From Actinomycetes bacterium (GTDB taxonomy: Bacteria > Actinomycetota > Acidimicrobiia > Acidimicrobiales > Palsa-688), in assembly GCA_021808425.1 (NCBI GenBank), contig JAKBBS010000063.1, positions 1 to 16,683 of the forward strand: a stretch of DNA of 16,683 bases, written 5' to 3'. This document shows positions 1 to 8,351 of the stretch, one piece after another. Under the pieces are notes generated by a model. It was not told the DNA's origin. It searched no databases and saw only the letters and a program-made list of their open reading frames with translations. The first letter of the stretch is position 1. The number at the start of each line of letters is the position of its first letter. Made by a program: the position numbers and the translations under genes.

Positions 1-579
1 GTGCGGAGCATCGAGCACTACAAGGGCGATTATCGCCACGAACAGGAACGCTGAGCCGGCGAAGGTGTAGAGGAAGAACTTCATCGCGGCATAGTTACGT
101 CTGTTCCCACCCCAACCGGCGACGATGAAGTAGCCGGGGACGAGAGTCACCTCGAACATGATGAAGAACACGAACAGGTCCAGCGAGAGGAACGTGCCCA
201 TGCACGCCGCTTCGAGCAGGAACATCCACGCCAGGAACGAGCGAGGATTGCCTTTCCAGCTGGGACCGAACATGGCGACCGGGAACAGCAGCGCTGTCAT
301 CGCCACTAGGAACAGCGATATGCCGTCGACGCCGAGCGACCAGGAGATCCCGAACTGGCCTATCCATGAGTGGCTGCTCACGAACTCGAAGCCGGCCTTG
401 CCTCGCGGAAAGTCGGCCACCATGTATGCGACGAAGGCGAGCTCGCCGAGCGCGAAAGCCATACCGATCGGACGGGTCCACACCTTCGCTGCCGACGCCG
501 GAACGAGCATCGACACGATCGCACCGGCGAGCGGGAGGAAGACGATGATGTTGAGGAGCGGTATTCCTGTTGTAGTCAC
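1..579 (-). CDS. nuoM: NADH-quinone oxidoreductase subunit M (NuoM), C-terminus outside window
   Basis: Antiporter-like membrane subunit of complex I (NuoL/M/N family), one of the proton-pumping units of the membrane arm. Only the first 193 residues are present; the gene continues past the left edge. The start is GTG at 579, preceded by GAGGGG six nt upstream and 10 nt after the nuoL stop. The N-terminus is a hydrophobic helix (about residues 7-28), followed by further membrane segments around 80-105, 115-155 and 168-190. Glu143 in FFIMFEVTLVPGYFIV matches the conserved membrane Glu of the family (Glu144 of E. coli NuoM), and the following LVPGYF supports NuoM over NuoL or NuoN. It is the most distal gene of the operon seen here; nuoN is expected next. 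The identity is clear from motif and position. Confidence 0.95.
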   Translation of the reverse strand, partial: MTTTGIPLLNIIVFLPLAGAIVSMLVPASAAKVWTRPIGMAFALGELAFVAYMVADFPRGKAGFEFVSSHSWIGQFGISWSLGVDGISLFLVAMTALLFPVAMFGPSWKGNPRSFLAWMFLLEAACMGTFLSLDLFVFFIMFEVTLVPGYFIVAGWGGNRRNYAAMKFFLYTFAGSAFLFVAIIALVVLDAPH

Positions 580-589
580 GTTCTGCCCC

Positions 590-2539
590 TCAGCTCCCGG
601 CCCGCATCGACACGTACAGCAACACGGCGGCTGTACCCACGCCTATCGCCAGCGCGTAGTTCCTCACGTAGCCGGTCTGGAGCCTCCGTAGTTGGCGTCC
701 CGCTCCCGCGGCGGACCGCCCGACACCGTTGACCATACCGTCAACCCACCCGGCGTCGACAACGAAACTGAAGCGTGTCGCCATGCGAGCAAGCGGTCCT
801 GACACCGTCGCGGATATCCCCTCGTCGATGTACCAGCCGTGGGCGAGGAACGCCGGTTCGAGCTCAGGTCGCTCGACGGCTTTGCGCCAGAGTCCCATCC
901 CGGCGAACAGGCCACCTAACGCGACAAGTGTCGCGATCACCCCGAGGATCCATTTTGTCCCGGTCGAAACGGTGAACGGCGTGGCGACGGTTGCCGGGAA
1001 GATCGGAGCGAGCCACTTGTTGATGAAATCGAGTCCTGCGAAGTTGGCGTTTAGCAGCCAGCCGAACACCGACGCCACAGTGAGGATCACGAGCGGGATC
1101 GTCATGGTCCGCGGGGCTTCGTGCGGCTCGCCGCCACCGTGTGCCGCCGCCGGAGACAACTCGATCCCCGTGTCCCCCGCCGCACCGTGAGCCGCCGCGG
1201 CGGAGCTCCACCTTGACTTGCCCCAGAACACGAGACGGACCTGCCTGCTCATGTAGTAGGCGGTAAGGAACGCCGTTGCGATACCGAACGCCCACAGCAC
1301 GGGGCTCTTGTGCCATGCAGCGGCCAGCACCTCGTCCTTGGACCAGAAGCCGTCGAACGGTGGGATCGCCGCAAGCGCGAGAAAGCCCGCCATGAAAGCC
1401 GGGAACGTTATCGGCAGGTACTTGCGCAGGTTGCCCATCCGCTTCATGTTCTGCTCGTCGTGGAGAGCGTGAATTATCGAGCCTGCAGAGAGGAACAGCA
1501 ACGCTTTGAAGAAGGCGTGCATCACCGTGTGATAGATCCCCGCCTGGTAGTCCCCGGAGCCTTCCGCCAGGAACATGTAGCCGATCTGCGAAACCGTCGA
1601 GTATGCGAGGACCCGCTTGATGTCGTCCTGCACGCAGGCGATCGTCGCCGCAAGGAAGCAGGTGCCGGCACCGATGGACGCGACGATCCACTGTGCATCC
1701 GGGCTGAAGTGCAGGATCGGGGCTGCGCGAGCCACGAGGTACACGCCGGCGGTGACCATCGTCGCAGCGTGGATCAGCGCGGATACCGGTGTCGGGCCTT
1801 CCATTGCGTCGGGAAGCCACATGTAAAGGGGTATCTGCGCCGACTTGGCCACAGCGCCGAGGACCAGCATGATCGAGATGAAGGTGGCCGTCGAGTTCGC
1901 GAGCGTCGCGTGACCGGAGGCAAGCGGTGCGAGGACTACCGAGTAGTTGAACGAGCCGAAGTGCTGGAACATCAACAACAGTGCGATCATGAACCCGAAG
2001 TCGCCGACCCGGTTGGTGACGAACGCCTTCTTCGCCGCAACTGCAGCGCTGTTTCGCTCGAACCAGAAGCCGACGAGCCCGTAGGAGCAGAAGCCGACGC
2101 CCTCCCAGCCGAGGAAACTGAAAAGGAAGTTGTCCGCGAGCACCAGGATCAGCATCGAGAAGATAAAGGCGTTCAGGTAGAAAAAGAACCTGCTGAAGCT
2201 CGGGTCGCCACGCATGTAGCCGATCGAGTACAGCGTGATCAGCGATCCGACGCCGGTGACGAAAAGGCTCCAAAGGATCGACAGCGGGTCGAGCTGAAGT
2301 CCGAAGCTGACGTGCAGCGACCCGACCGGCATCCAGGTGAAGATGGTCTTGTCAACCGAGCGCGAGGTCGACGGTCGCCCGAGCAGCGTCGCCCACACGA
2401 TCACCGTGCAGACGAACGACCCTGCCGCCATCGCCGTGGCGAACCAGCCTGAGACGGGATCGAGGATCCTGCGGCCAGCGAAGAGGAGGACGAGGGCGCC
2501 TGCAAACGGGAGCGCAACTATGAGGTAAGCAGCGTTCAA
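590..2539 (-). CDS. nuoL: NADH-quinone oxidoreductase subunit L (NuoL)
   Basis: Largest antiporter-like subunit, at the distal end of the complex I membrane arm, 649 aa (E. coli 613). I chose the TTG at 2539 because the protein then begins MNAAYLIVALPFAG, a normal first helix, and sits 8 nt after the nuoK stop. The open frame upstream is Arg-rich out-of-frame nuoK sequence. Only a weak GAAG lies 6 nt upstream, with GAAGGG further off, so translation is probably coupled to nuoK. Key residues are present: Glu146 in GWEGVG, Asp180 in TNRVGDFGF, Lys232 in AKSAQIPL, and the signature MEGPTPVSALIHAATMVTAG. A polar Ala/His/Gly-rich loop near residues 443-478 accounts for part of the extra length. 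The C-terminal region fits the lateral helix and final membrane segment of the family. Confidence 0.97.
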   Translation of the reverse strand: MNAAYLIVALPFAGALVLLFAGRRILDPVSGWFATAMAAGSFVCTVIVWATLLGRPSTSRSVDKTIFTWMPVGSLHVSFGLQLDPLSILWSLFVTGVGSLITLYSIGYMRGDPSFSRFFFYLNAFIFSMLILVLADNFLFSFLGWEGVGFCSYGLVGFWFERNSAAVAAKKAFVTNRVGDFGFMIALLLMFQHFGSFNYSVVLAPLASGHATLANSTATFISIMLVLGAVAKSAQIPLYMWLPDAMEGPTPVSALIHAATMVTAGVYLVARAAPILHFSPDAQWIVASIGAGTCFLAATIACVQDDIKRVLAYSTVSQIGYMFLAEGSGDYQAGIYHTVMHAFFKALLFLSAGSIIHALHDEQNMKRMGNLRKYLPITFPAFMAGFLALAAIPPFDGFWSKDEVLAAAWHKSPVLWAFGIATAFLTAYYMSRQVRLVFWGKSRWSSAAAAHGAAGDTGIELSPAAAHGGGEPHEAPRTMTIPLVILTVASVFGWLLNANFAGLDFINKWLAPIFPATVATPFTVSTGTKWILGVIATLVALGGLFAGMGLWRKAVERPELEPAFLAHGWYIDEGISATVSGPLARMATRFSFVVDAGWVDGMVNGVGRSAAGAGRQLRRLQTGYVRNYALAIGVGTAAVLLYVSMRAGS

Positions 2540-2547
2540 AGGAAGCT

Positions 2548-2853
2548 TCAGCCCTTCAGTATGTGGATGTCGTCGGCGGTAGCGGCAGCCCGGCGGCGGA
2601 AGAGAGCGACGATGATAGCGAGCCCCACGACGACCTCCGCTGCGGCGACGACGAGGACGAACAGCACGTCGACCTGGCCGCCGATGTCGTTCAGGAGCCG
2701 GGCGAAGGTGACGAAGGTCAGGTTCACAGCGTTGAGCATGAGCTCGATGCACATGAACATGACCAGCACGTTGCGCCTCACCAGCAGCCCTGTAGCGCCC
2801 ATTCCAAAAAGGATTGCTGCGAGCAGCAGGTACCAGGCGCTGGGGACGCTCAC
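2548..2853 (-). CDS. nuoK: NADH-quinone oxidoreductase subunit K (NuoK)
   Basis: Small three-helix membrane subunit (101 aa, the usual length) homologous to MrpC/ND4L, carrying part of the central proton channel. The GTG start at 2853 overlaps the nuoJ stop by 4 nt (GTGA). The two essential membrane glutamates are visible: Glu37 in [12 protein letters not shown] and Glu73 in [11 protein letters not shown], matching Glu36 and Glu72 of E. coli. The three hydrophobic segments are about residues 6-25, 29-51 and 62-86. The C-terminus is short and polar. Size, motifs and position between nuoJ and nuoL leave no real alternative. Confidence 0.97.
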   Translation of the reverse strand: MSVPSAWYLLLAAILFGMGATGLLVRRNVLVMFMCIELMLNAVNLTFVTFARLLNDIGGQVDVLFVLVVAAAEVVVGLAIIVALFRRRAAATADDIHILKG

Positions 2854-3521
2854 GAAGTCACCTCGGAGCTCTCCTCTGCGACGACTGTGCTCGGCGCGGC
2901 GTCTGCGACGCCTGCGTTGTCAACGGCGGCTTCGTCGTTGCCAGCCCCTCCCGCCCGCTTGGACAGAACCACAGTCGCCACGACTGCGATGACGAGCAGC
3001 GCTGCCGTCATTTCGAAAGGAAGGAGGAAGCCGGTGTAGACCGCCTGGCCGACCTTCTGCACGTTGTCGCCGGGCCCGTTGAGCGCGCCCGACTGTGCAG
3101 GTGTGCCCCCGACCCAGTGGTCGACGCGCGACAGCGCCAAGATCTCGACCAGCACCACCAGGCCCATCAGCAGCGCCAGAGGCTTTTGCAGCTTGGTCGG
3201 CTCCGCCGCTATCGCCTCCTTGCGATCGACGCCCAAGAACATGATTACGAACAGGAACAGGATCACGACCGCGCCGGCATAGACGATTATCTGCACCGCC
3301 GCCAGGAAGTCCGCCGACTGGTCTATGAACTCGAGCGCCACACCGAAGAGCGTGACGACGAGCATGAGCGCGCAGTGCACCGGGTTGCGAAGCAGGACCA
3401 CCCCGGCGGCCCCGGTAAGGATCATCGCCGCGCCGACGAGGAAGACCGCCCATGCCGATGCGTGCGCCAGGGCCTGGGCCGACGTGTCGGCGAGGAGAAC
3501 GCTTTGAAGCGAAGCCAGCAT
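2850..3521 (-). CDS. nuoJ: NADH-quinone oxidoreductase subunit J (NuoJ)
   Basis: Membrane subunit of complex I (ND6 homologue) involved in coupling quinone reduction to proton transfer. I took the ATG at 3521, which gives a TGATG junction with the nuoI stop and leaves GAGG at a workable distance. A GTG one codon earlier (3524) is possible and changes only one residue. The product is 223 aa. Five hydrophobic stretches are apparent. The signature [20 protein letters not shown] corresponds to the pi-bulge helix with its conserved Tyr. After the last helix there is an acidic, Ala/Val-rich tail of about 38 residues ([15 protein letters not shown] onward) that looks disordered. The stop overlaps the nuoK start. 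Confidence 0.95.
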   Translation of the reverse strand: MLASLQSVLLADTSAQALAHASAWAVFLVGAAMILTGAAGVVLLRNPVHCALMLVVTLFGVALEFIDQSADFLAAVQIIVYAGAVVILFLFVIMFLGVDRKEAIAAEPTKLQKPLALLMGLVVLVEILALSRVDHWVGGTPAQSGALNGPGDNVQKVGQAVYTGFLLPFEMTAALLVIAVVATVVLSKRAGGAGNDEAAVDNAGVADAAPSTVVAEESSEVTS

Positions 3522-4243
3522 CACTCCTCACCCCGGTTCGGTCTTTTGTCGTCGACTCCGATGCCGCGAAGCGCACCGGAGAGGCTTTCGCGCAGCGAGA
3601 TGTCCGTGTCGGCGGCGTAGTCGGCGGACGTCGGGTCGCTCTGGCCTCTCTGGGCGGGTCGCACCCCGTAGCCGAGCTCACCGGACCACAGCGCCTGGCC
3701 CTCTAGAGAAGCCGCGCCAAGCGGGGAGGTGGCTCTGACCCAAGCGGAGGTGTTCTCGTCGTCGCCGGGTTTCCAGTCCTCCCAGGGCAGCTGCTGGGGG
3801 CGGCCGTCGTCGTCTACGAGAAGTTCGGACTTCGTGTAGATGGCGTCAGCACGGTTGACAAAGGAGAACTCGAAGAGCTTCGACTCGGTGATCGCTTCGG
3901 TGGGGCACGCTTCGACGCACAGGTCACAGTGGATGCAACGCAGGAAGTTGATCTCGTAGACGAACCCGTAGCGCTCCCCAGGCGACACCGGGGCGTCAGG
4001 CGGGTTGTCTGCCCCCCTCACGTAGATGCACTTGGCCGGGCAGACGCCGGCGCATAGCTCGCAGCCGATGCACTTCTCCATGCCATCCTCGTAGCGATTG
4101 AGTACGTGGCGACCATGGAAACGCTCGGGTTTCGGGCGCTTCTCCTCCGGATACTGGGTCGTGACCTTCGGCTTGAAGGGCAGCTTGCCGGTGACCACGA
4201 ACCCCCGCAGCTGGCGGGGCACCATGTCGGAGAGGCGGCTCAT
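3521..4243 (-). CDS. nuoI: NADH-quinone oxidoreductase subunit I (NuoI), long C-terminal tail
   Basis: Peripheral-arm ferredoxin-like subunit with two [4Fe-4S] clusters that pass electrons towards N2. The ATG at 4243 overlaps the nuoH stop by 4 nt (ATGA) and gives 240 aa. The frame stays open upstream, but that part is out-of-frame nuoH sequence. Two ferredoxin motifs are complete: [16 protein letters not shown] and [16 protein letters not shown]. Assigned by family rules, N6a uses Cys58, 61, 64 and 113, and N6b uses Cys68, 103, 106 and 109. The conserved core ends near IYTKSELL (residue 142). About 98 residues follow, rich in Asp, Gly, Ser and Trp, which is well beyond the usual length of about 160-190 aa. 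The role of the tail is unknown. Confidence 0.96.
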   Translation of the reverse strand: MSRLSDMVPRQLRGFVVTGKLPFKPKVTTQYPEEKRPKPERFHGRHVLNRYEDGMEKCIGCELCAGVCPAKCIYVRGADNPPDAPVSPGERYGFVYEINFLRCIHCDLCVEACPTEAITESKLFEFSFVNRADAIYTKSELLVDDDGRPQQLPWEDWKPGDDENTSAWVRATSPLGAASLEGQALWSGELGYGVRPAQRGQSDPTSADYAADTDISLRESLSGALRGIGVDDKRPNRGEE

Positions 4244-5454
4244 AGCTGTCTGCCTGTCATGGATTCGCTTCGCTGGGTCCCTTCGATCTCGCTGCTGGTC
4301 TTGCCGACCTCGATGGCGCGTGTGAGGAGCAGGTACAACGCGACGCTCGCTACGATCGCTATGAAACCCCATTTGCGGTCGGCGAGGTAATGGCCGATAC
4401 CCGAGCCGGAGCTCGTGGAGGTCGCCTGGAAGCCAGCGATGATCATGAGCATCGCCAAAGCAGCTGGGATCATCTTTTTCCACCCGAGATCCATCAGCTG
4501 GTCGTAACGCAGCCGTGGAAGGGTTGCCCGGATCCATACGAAGATGTAGAGCACCACCAGCTCTTTGATGATGAACCACACCGGCCCGATCGAATGCCCA
4601 GCGATGCGCGGGCCGTCCGGGCCGCCGAGCCACAGCGTGATGATGATCGCCGAGTTGGTTATCAGCGCTGCGTATTCTGCAAGGTAGAACCAGGCGAAGT
4701 CGACCGACGAGTACTCGAGGTTGTAGCCGCCGGAAATCTCCTCCTCGGCTTCGACCAGGTCGAACGGCGCCCTGGTCATCTCTGCGGTGATCGCCACCGA
4801 GAAGAGGATAAAAGGTACGACCGCTGTGTGTATCACATTCCAGTGATAGAGAAACCCGCCGTGTTGGGCTGCGACGATCGAGCTCGTGTGCAGTGAGCCG
4901 GTGACCAAGACGACGGTCGCGGTCGTGAGGCCGAGCACGGCCTCATACGACACCATCTGCGCGCTTGCACGCACCGAGCCGAGCAGCGGGTACTTAGACC
5001 CCGACGCCCATCCCGCCAACATCACTCCGTAGACGGCCACGCCGGAGGTCATGAGAAGGAAAAGGATCCCCCACTGCGGGTCCGCAAGCTGCAACTCGGT
5101 CGTGTGGTGGGCGATGGTTATTTGACCGCCGAGCGGGACAATCGCGAAAGCGATTAGCGCCGGCAAGAGCATGAGATACGGGGCGATCTTGTAGACCACC
5201 TTGTCGGCGCCTTTGGGGGTGAAGGCCTCTTTGAAGAGGAGCTTCGTCCCGTCGGCGAGTGATTGGAGCCAGCCGTTCGGGCCGGCCCGGTTCGGACCGT
5301 AGCGAACGCCGAGGCGTGCGATCACCTTGCGCTCGTACATGATCATGAAGAGCACCGAGAGGAGGACGATCGCGAACACGGCGACGACCTTGACGACGAT
5401 TATCACCCAAACGGCGAGGTTGAGCCCGTGGACGAACAGCGGGTCCCCTGTCAT
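4240..5454 (-). CDS. nuoH: NADH-quinone oxidoreductase subunit H (NuoH)
   Basis: Membrane subunit (ND1 homologue) that forms the quinone-access chamber with NuoB and NuoD; 404 aa, somewhat longer than the common 325-360. The ATG at 5454 has GGAGG six to seven nt upstream and overlaps the nuoG stop by 4 nt (ATGA). The open frame further upstream is shadow sequence inside nuoG. Diagnostic motifs are [20 protein letters not shown] near residue 40, the cytoplasmic [20 protein letters not shown], and the acidic loop [20 protein letters not shown] that lines the quinone channel. Many hydrophobic segments follow the family layout, including a C-terminal pair ([20 protein letters not shown] onward). 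The last residues are a short polar tail. Confidence 0.97.
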   Translation of the reverse strand: MTGDPLFVHGLNLAVWVIIVVKVVAVFAIVLLSVLFMIMYERKVIARLGVRYGPNRAGPNGWLQSLADGTKLLFKEAFTPKGADKVVYKIAPYLMLLPALIAFAIVPLGGQITIAHHTTELQLADPQWGILFLLMTSGVAVYGVMLAGWASGSKYPLLGSVRASAQMVSYEAVLGLTTATVVLVTGSLHTSSIVAAQHGGFLYHWNVIHTAVVPFILFSVAITAEMTRAPFDLVEAEEEISGGYNLEYSSVDFAWFYLAEYAALITNSAIIITLWLGGPDGPRIAGHSIGPVWFIIKELVVLYIFVWIRATLPRLRYDQLMDLGWKKMIPAALAMLMIIAGFQATSTSSGSGIGHYLADRKWGFIAIVASVALYLLLTRAIEVGKTSSEIEGTQRSESMTGRQL

Positions 5455-8351
5455 TTTGCACCTCCCGGGCTCAATCCAACAACGGTCACGTTCTCCGCCG
5501 AGTCGATCAGCACACCGACCTGGCTCCCGGGGAGGTTCCAGGGTATGACGGCGACCCCGAGCGGAAGCGCCGGGTCTGCGCCAGCAGTAACTGTCATGGA
5601 ACCTTTGCGCGAGGTGACTACGACTTCTTCTCCTACGCCGACGCCGATCTCGGCGAGCTCCGCCGGGTTGACTGTCACTGTCGCGGGAGCGGCCAGACCG
5701 GCGAGGTGGGTTGACGACTGAACTGCGGTGCCTGCATCCCACATCCGCCGCCGGCTCACCAGCACCAGGCGTCCATCACTGTCATTGTTACTGTCACCAG
5801 TCGGCATCGACGCGTTCACGGGCGATCCCATCGCGACGCCCGGCGTATAGAGCAGCGGGGGTACCGGCGGTGCCTCGTCAGCCCCACCATGGGTCGCACC
5901 CTCACCATGACAGGTACCGCTCAGGGCACCGGGACGCCTTACGTAGATAGAGCTCGACGGAACCTTGTGGCGCTCCGCCGACGCGATCCCCGGGTCGGCC
6001 ATCGGGTCGAGCGGCCGGAGCGACGTCGCCCGCAACGATGAGTCCTCCGCAGCGCCGACACCCGCCGTCGCTCCACCGGCAGCCGCCGCCAAGGGAACAA
6101 CGATCCCGTCCCGGCCGTAAAGGCCGCTCACATCGTGATGGCTCACACCCCGATGCAAAGGCGACAGCGCCTCGATCTCAGCCCAGATGTCCTCCAGGCT
6201 CGCAACTCCGAGGTCGCCTCCGAGAAGGGCAGCGAGCTCCGCCGCGATCATCCACTCGGGCCACGCACTGCCCGGCTCCCCGACCTGTCCCAGCCAGGAG
6301 ATCCGGCCCTCGAGATTGGTGAAAGTTCCCCGTCTCTGGCTCCACGGGGCGCCCGGCAGGACGACGTCCGCCTTGCGAACCGAATCGTTCAGATGCGTGT
6401 CGACGGCGACGACGAAACGGGCGCCAAGCAGGCCCCGAAGGGCTACGTCGGCGTCAGGGAAGTCAGCGATGGGATCAGCGCCGAGAAGCACGAGCGCCCC
6501 GATCCGGCCGCGTGCCGCAGCCGCAAGCATCGAAGCGGTTTCCATTCCCGTCTCGCCCGGAAGCTGCGCACCCCAGTGGTGCTCGTAGAAGTCGCGCCCC
6601 TGCTCCAAGGCCACCCGCCCCGGCAAGACGCCCGGGGCCATGCCCAAATCGAGCGCGCCGTGGATGTTCCCGCGTCGCAGCGCGGACAAAAAGGCAACCC
6701 CAGGGATCCCGGCGAGGACCTTCAACGCTGCAGCGACCTGCTCGTCGCTCTCTGCAAGCGACGGTCGCCCGGCGATTACAACCACGGCTGGCCCCGGCCC
6801 GCTGGCAGTCGACTGGGCGCGATCGATATGCGCTCGAAGCGACTCGATCGTCGCAGCGTCGACACCTGCGACCAGCCCGGCCGGCTCGTCCCGGGAGGTG
6901 ATCGCAATAGCAAGAGCCGCTAGATGCCCCGGAGTGTACAAGGCCGTTTCGGCCGCATAGCGGCTGAGTCCTGTCGGTGCTGGGGTTATCTCGACGAGCT
7001 GAGTCGAACCTTCCCTTACAGCGTGACGCAGCCGGAGGTAGAGAACCGGCAGCTCGTCTTTGATGTCCGGGCCAATCGTGATGACCAAAGGAGCGTTTGC
7101 CGCCTCGTCGATCGTGGAGCGCCTAACGCCGAGGATCGTCTGTGCTGGCAGGCCGTCGCCCAGCTGGGCGTCGATGTTGTCCGTGCCGAGCACGACCCGG
7201 GCAAGCTTGGCCCAAAGGTATGCGTCCTCGTTGGGCAGGTGCGCTCCGCCGATGATCCCGGTCGAGCTTCCGCCGCCCGAGCGCAGCGCCGCAGAGATCC
7301 CCGCCGCAGCCTTGGCAAGGGCGTCCGCCCACGACGTCTCGACCAGCTCGTCGCCTTCACGCACCATCGGGACGCTCAAACGTCCCCGGTCCGAGGCGTC
7401 CGGGTAGCTGAAGCGGCCCTTGTCGCAGAGCCATCCCCAGTTGACCGGGTCCGAGTCGACTCCGATCAGTCGCGTTACCTGGCCTTGCGTCGCCTGGATC
7501 GCGCTCCGGCAACCGACAGAGCACGTCGTGCAGGTGGTCTCGACCTGCTCGAGGTCCCACGGTCGCGCCTTGAATCGGTATGGCTTCGACGTCAACGCGC
7601 CGACCGGGCAGATCTGCACGACGTTCCCGCTGAAATACGACGAGTACGGCGCATCGGGGAACACAGCGACCTCGGTGCGGTCGCCCCGCTCAGCAAAGTC
7701 GATCAGCGGGTCGCCGGCGACCTCGTCGGCGAAACGGACGCAGCGGCCGCACTGGATGCAGCGTTCACGGTCCAGGTACACCAGTTCTGAGATCGCTATC
7801 GGCTTCTCCCAGTGGCGCTTCTCCTCGACGAAGCGGGACTCGCCCGGGCCGTAGGCGAGGGTCTGGTCCTGCAGGGGGCACTCGCCGCCCTTGTCACAAA
7901 CCGGGCAGTCGAGGGGATGGTTGACGAGGAGGAACTCGAGGACACCCTCTTGAGCTTTGAGCGCCTTGTCAGTTCTGGTGTGGATGGTCATCCCGTCGCT
8001 CACGGGGTTGAAACACGCGGGCATGAGGGACGGTCCTCTCGGTCCGTCGACCTCGACGAGGCACATGCGGCACATGCCGACCGGCTTCATCCTCGGGTGG
8101 TAACAGAAGCGGGGGATGTACACGCCCGCCTCGTCGGCGGCGTCGATGATCCACTGGCCGCCCCTTACTTCGACCGCACGCCCGTCGATGTTGATCTTCA
8201 CGGTCCCGGCGTCGCCGGACGGCTTGAGCGGGGCCGTTCCGACAGCGCTGTCGGTGACCGAAGCAGGCTTGGTCAGGCGCACGGCTACTGCGTCGCCGTT
8301 GGGGCCGCTGCGCCCAGCGGCGTCCACGGTGTTGCTCTTCGACTCAGACAC
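5451..8351 (-). CDS. nuoG: NADH-quinone oxidoreductase subunit G (NuoG), with N7 cluster ligands
   Basis: Largest peripheral subunit (966 aa), carrying electrons from NuoF towards NuoI. The start is GTG at 8351, with GGAGG seven nt upstream and an 8-nt overlap with nuoF. Ligand sets by residue: [2Fe-2S] N1b Cys83, 94, 97, 113; N5 His145, Cys149, 152, 158 (H-x3-C-x2-C-x5-C); N4 Cys198, 201, 204, 248; and a fourth set Cys274, 277, 281, 309 (C-x2-C-x3-C-x27-C) that fits cluster N7. About 50 polar residues precede the ferredoxin domain. From about residue 310 on lies a molybdopterin-oxidoreductase-like domain, as usual in NuoG. Near the C-terminus a Gly/Pro/Asn/Asp-rich linker separates a last beta-rich domain (VTVNPAELAEIGVGVGEEVV). 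A formate-dehydrogenase-like protein is excluded by the operon context. Confidence 0.97.
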   Translation of the reverse strand: MSESKSNTVDAAGRSGPNGDAVAVRLTKPASVTDSAVGTAPLKPSGDAGTVKINIDGRAVEVRGGQWIIDAADEAGVYIPRFCYHPRMKPVGMCRMCLVEVDGPRGPSLMPACFNPVSDGMTIHTRTDKALKAQEGVLEFLLVNHPLDCPVCDKGGECPLQDQTLAYGPGESRFVEEKRHWEKPIAISELVYLDRERCIQCGRCVRFADEVAGDPLIDFAERGDRTEVAVFPDAPYSSYFSGNVVQICPVGALTSKPYRFKARPWDLEQVETTCTTCSVGCRSAIQATQGQVTRLIGVDSDPVNWGWLCDKGRFSYPDASDRGRLSVPMVREGDELVETSWADALAKAAAGISAALRSGGGSSTGIIGGAHLPNEDAYLWAKLARVVLGTDNIDAQLGDGLPAQTILGVRRSTIDEAANAPLVITIGPDIKDELPVLYLRLRHAVREGSTQLVEITPAPTGLSRYAAETALYTPGHLAALAIAITSRDEPAGLVAGVDAATIESLRAHIDRAQSTASGPGPAVVVIAGRPSLAESDEQVAAALKVLAGIPGVAFLSALRRGNIHGALDLGMAPGVLPGRVALEQGRDFYEHHWGAQLPGETGMETASMLAAAARGRIGALVLLGADPIADFPDADVALRGLLGARFVVAVDTHLNDSVRKADVVLPGAPWSQRRGTFTNLEGRISWLGQVGEPGSAWPEWMIAAELAALLGGDLGVASLEDIWAEIEALSPLHRGVSHHDVSGLYGRDGIVVPLAAAAGGATAGVGAAEDSSLRATSLRPLDPMADPGIASAERHKVPSSSIYVRRPGALSGTCHGEGATHGGADEAPPVPPLLYTPGVAMGSPVNASMPTGDSNNDSDGRLVLVSRRRMWDAGTAVQSSTHLAGLAAPATVTVNPAELAEIGVGVGEEVVVTSRKGSMTVTAGADPALPLGVAVIPWNLPGSQVGVLIDSAENVTVVGLSPGGAK

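Noticed and set aside
864..2273. A 469-codon open frame on the minus strand
   Set aside because: It is a shifted frame within nuoL, rich in Arg, Pro and Gly with no family motif.
1310..2452. A 380-codon open frame on the plus strand
   Set aside because: It is antisense to nuoL. The Arg/Glu/His/Asp-rich composition without hydrophobic core is typical of a shadow frame in GC-rich coding DNA, while the minus strand encodes an unmistakable NuoL.
590..2853. Mrp antiporter or hydrogenase-linked membrane module instead of NuoK/L
   Set aside because: The full NuoA-to-NuoM order with intact NADH and Fe-S subunits makes this complex I.
4244..4633. Upstream extension of the nuoI frame to 370 aa
   Set aside because: These residues are out-of-frame nuoH. 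The ATG at 4243 with its ATGA overlap gives a normal NuoI N-terminus.
5455..5742. Upstream extension of the nuoH frame to 500 aa
   Set aside because: The added part is Arg/Ser-rich shadow of nuoG. The ATG at 5454 with GGAGG upstream is the natural start.
6135..6923. A 262-codon open frame on the plus strand
   Set aside because: It is antisense to nuoG, with shadow composition and no recognisable domain.
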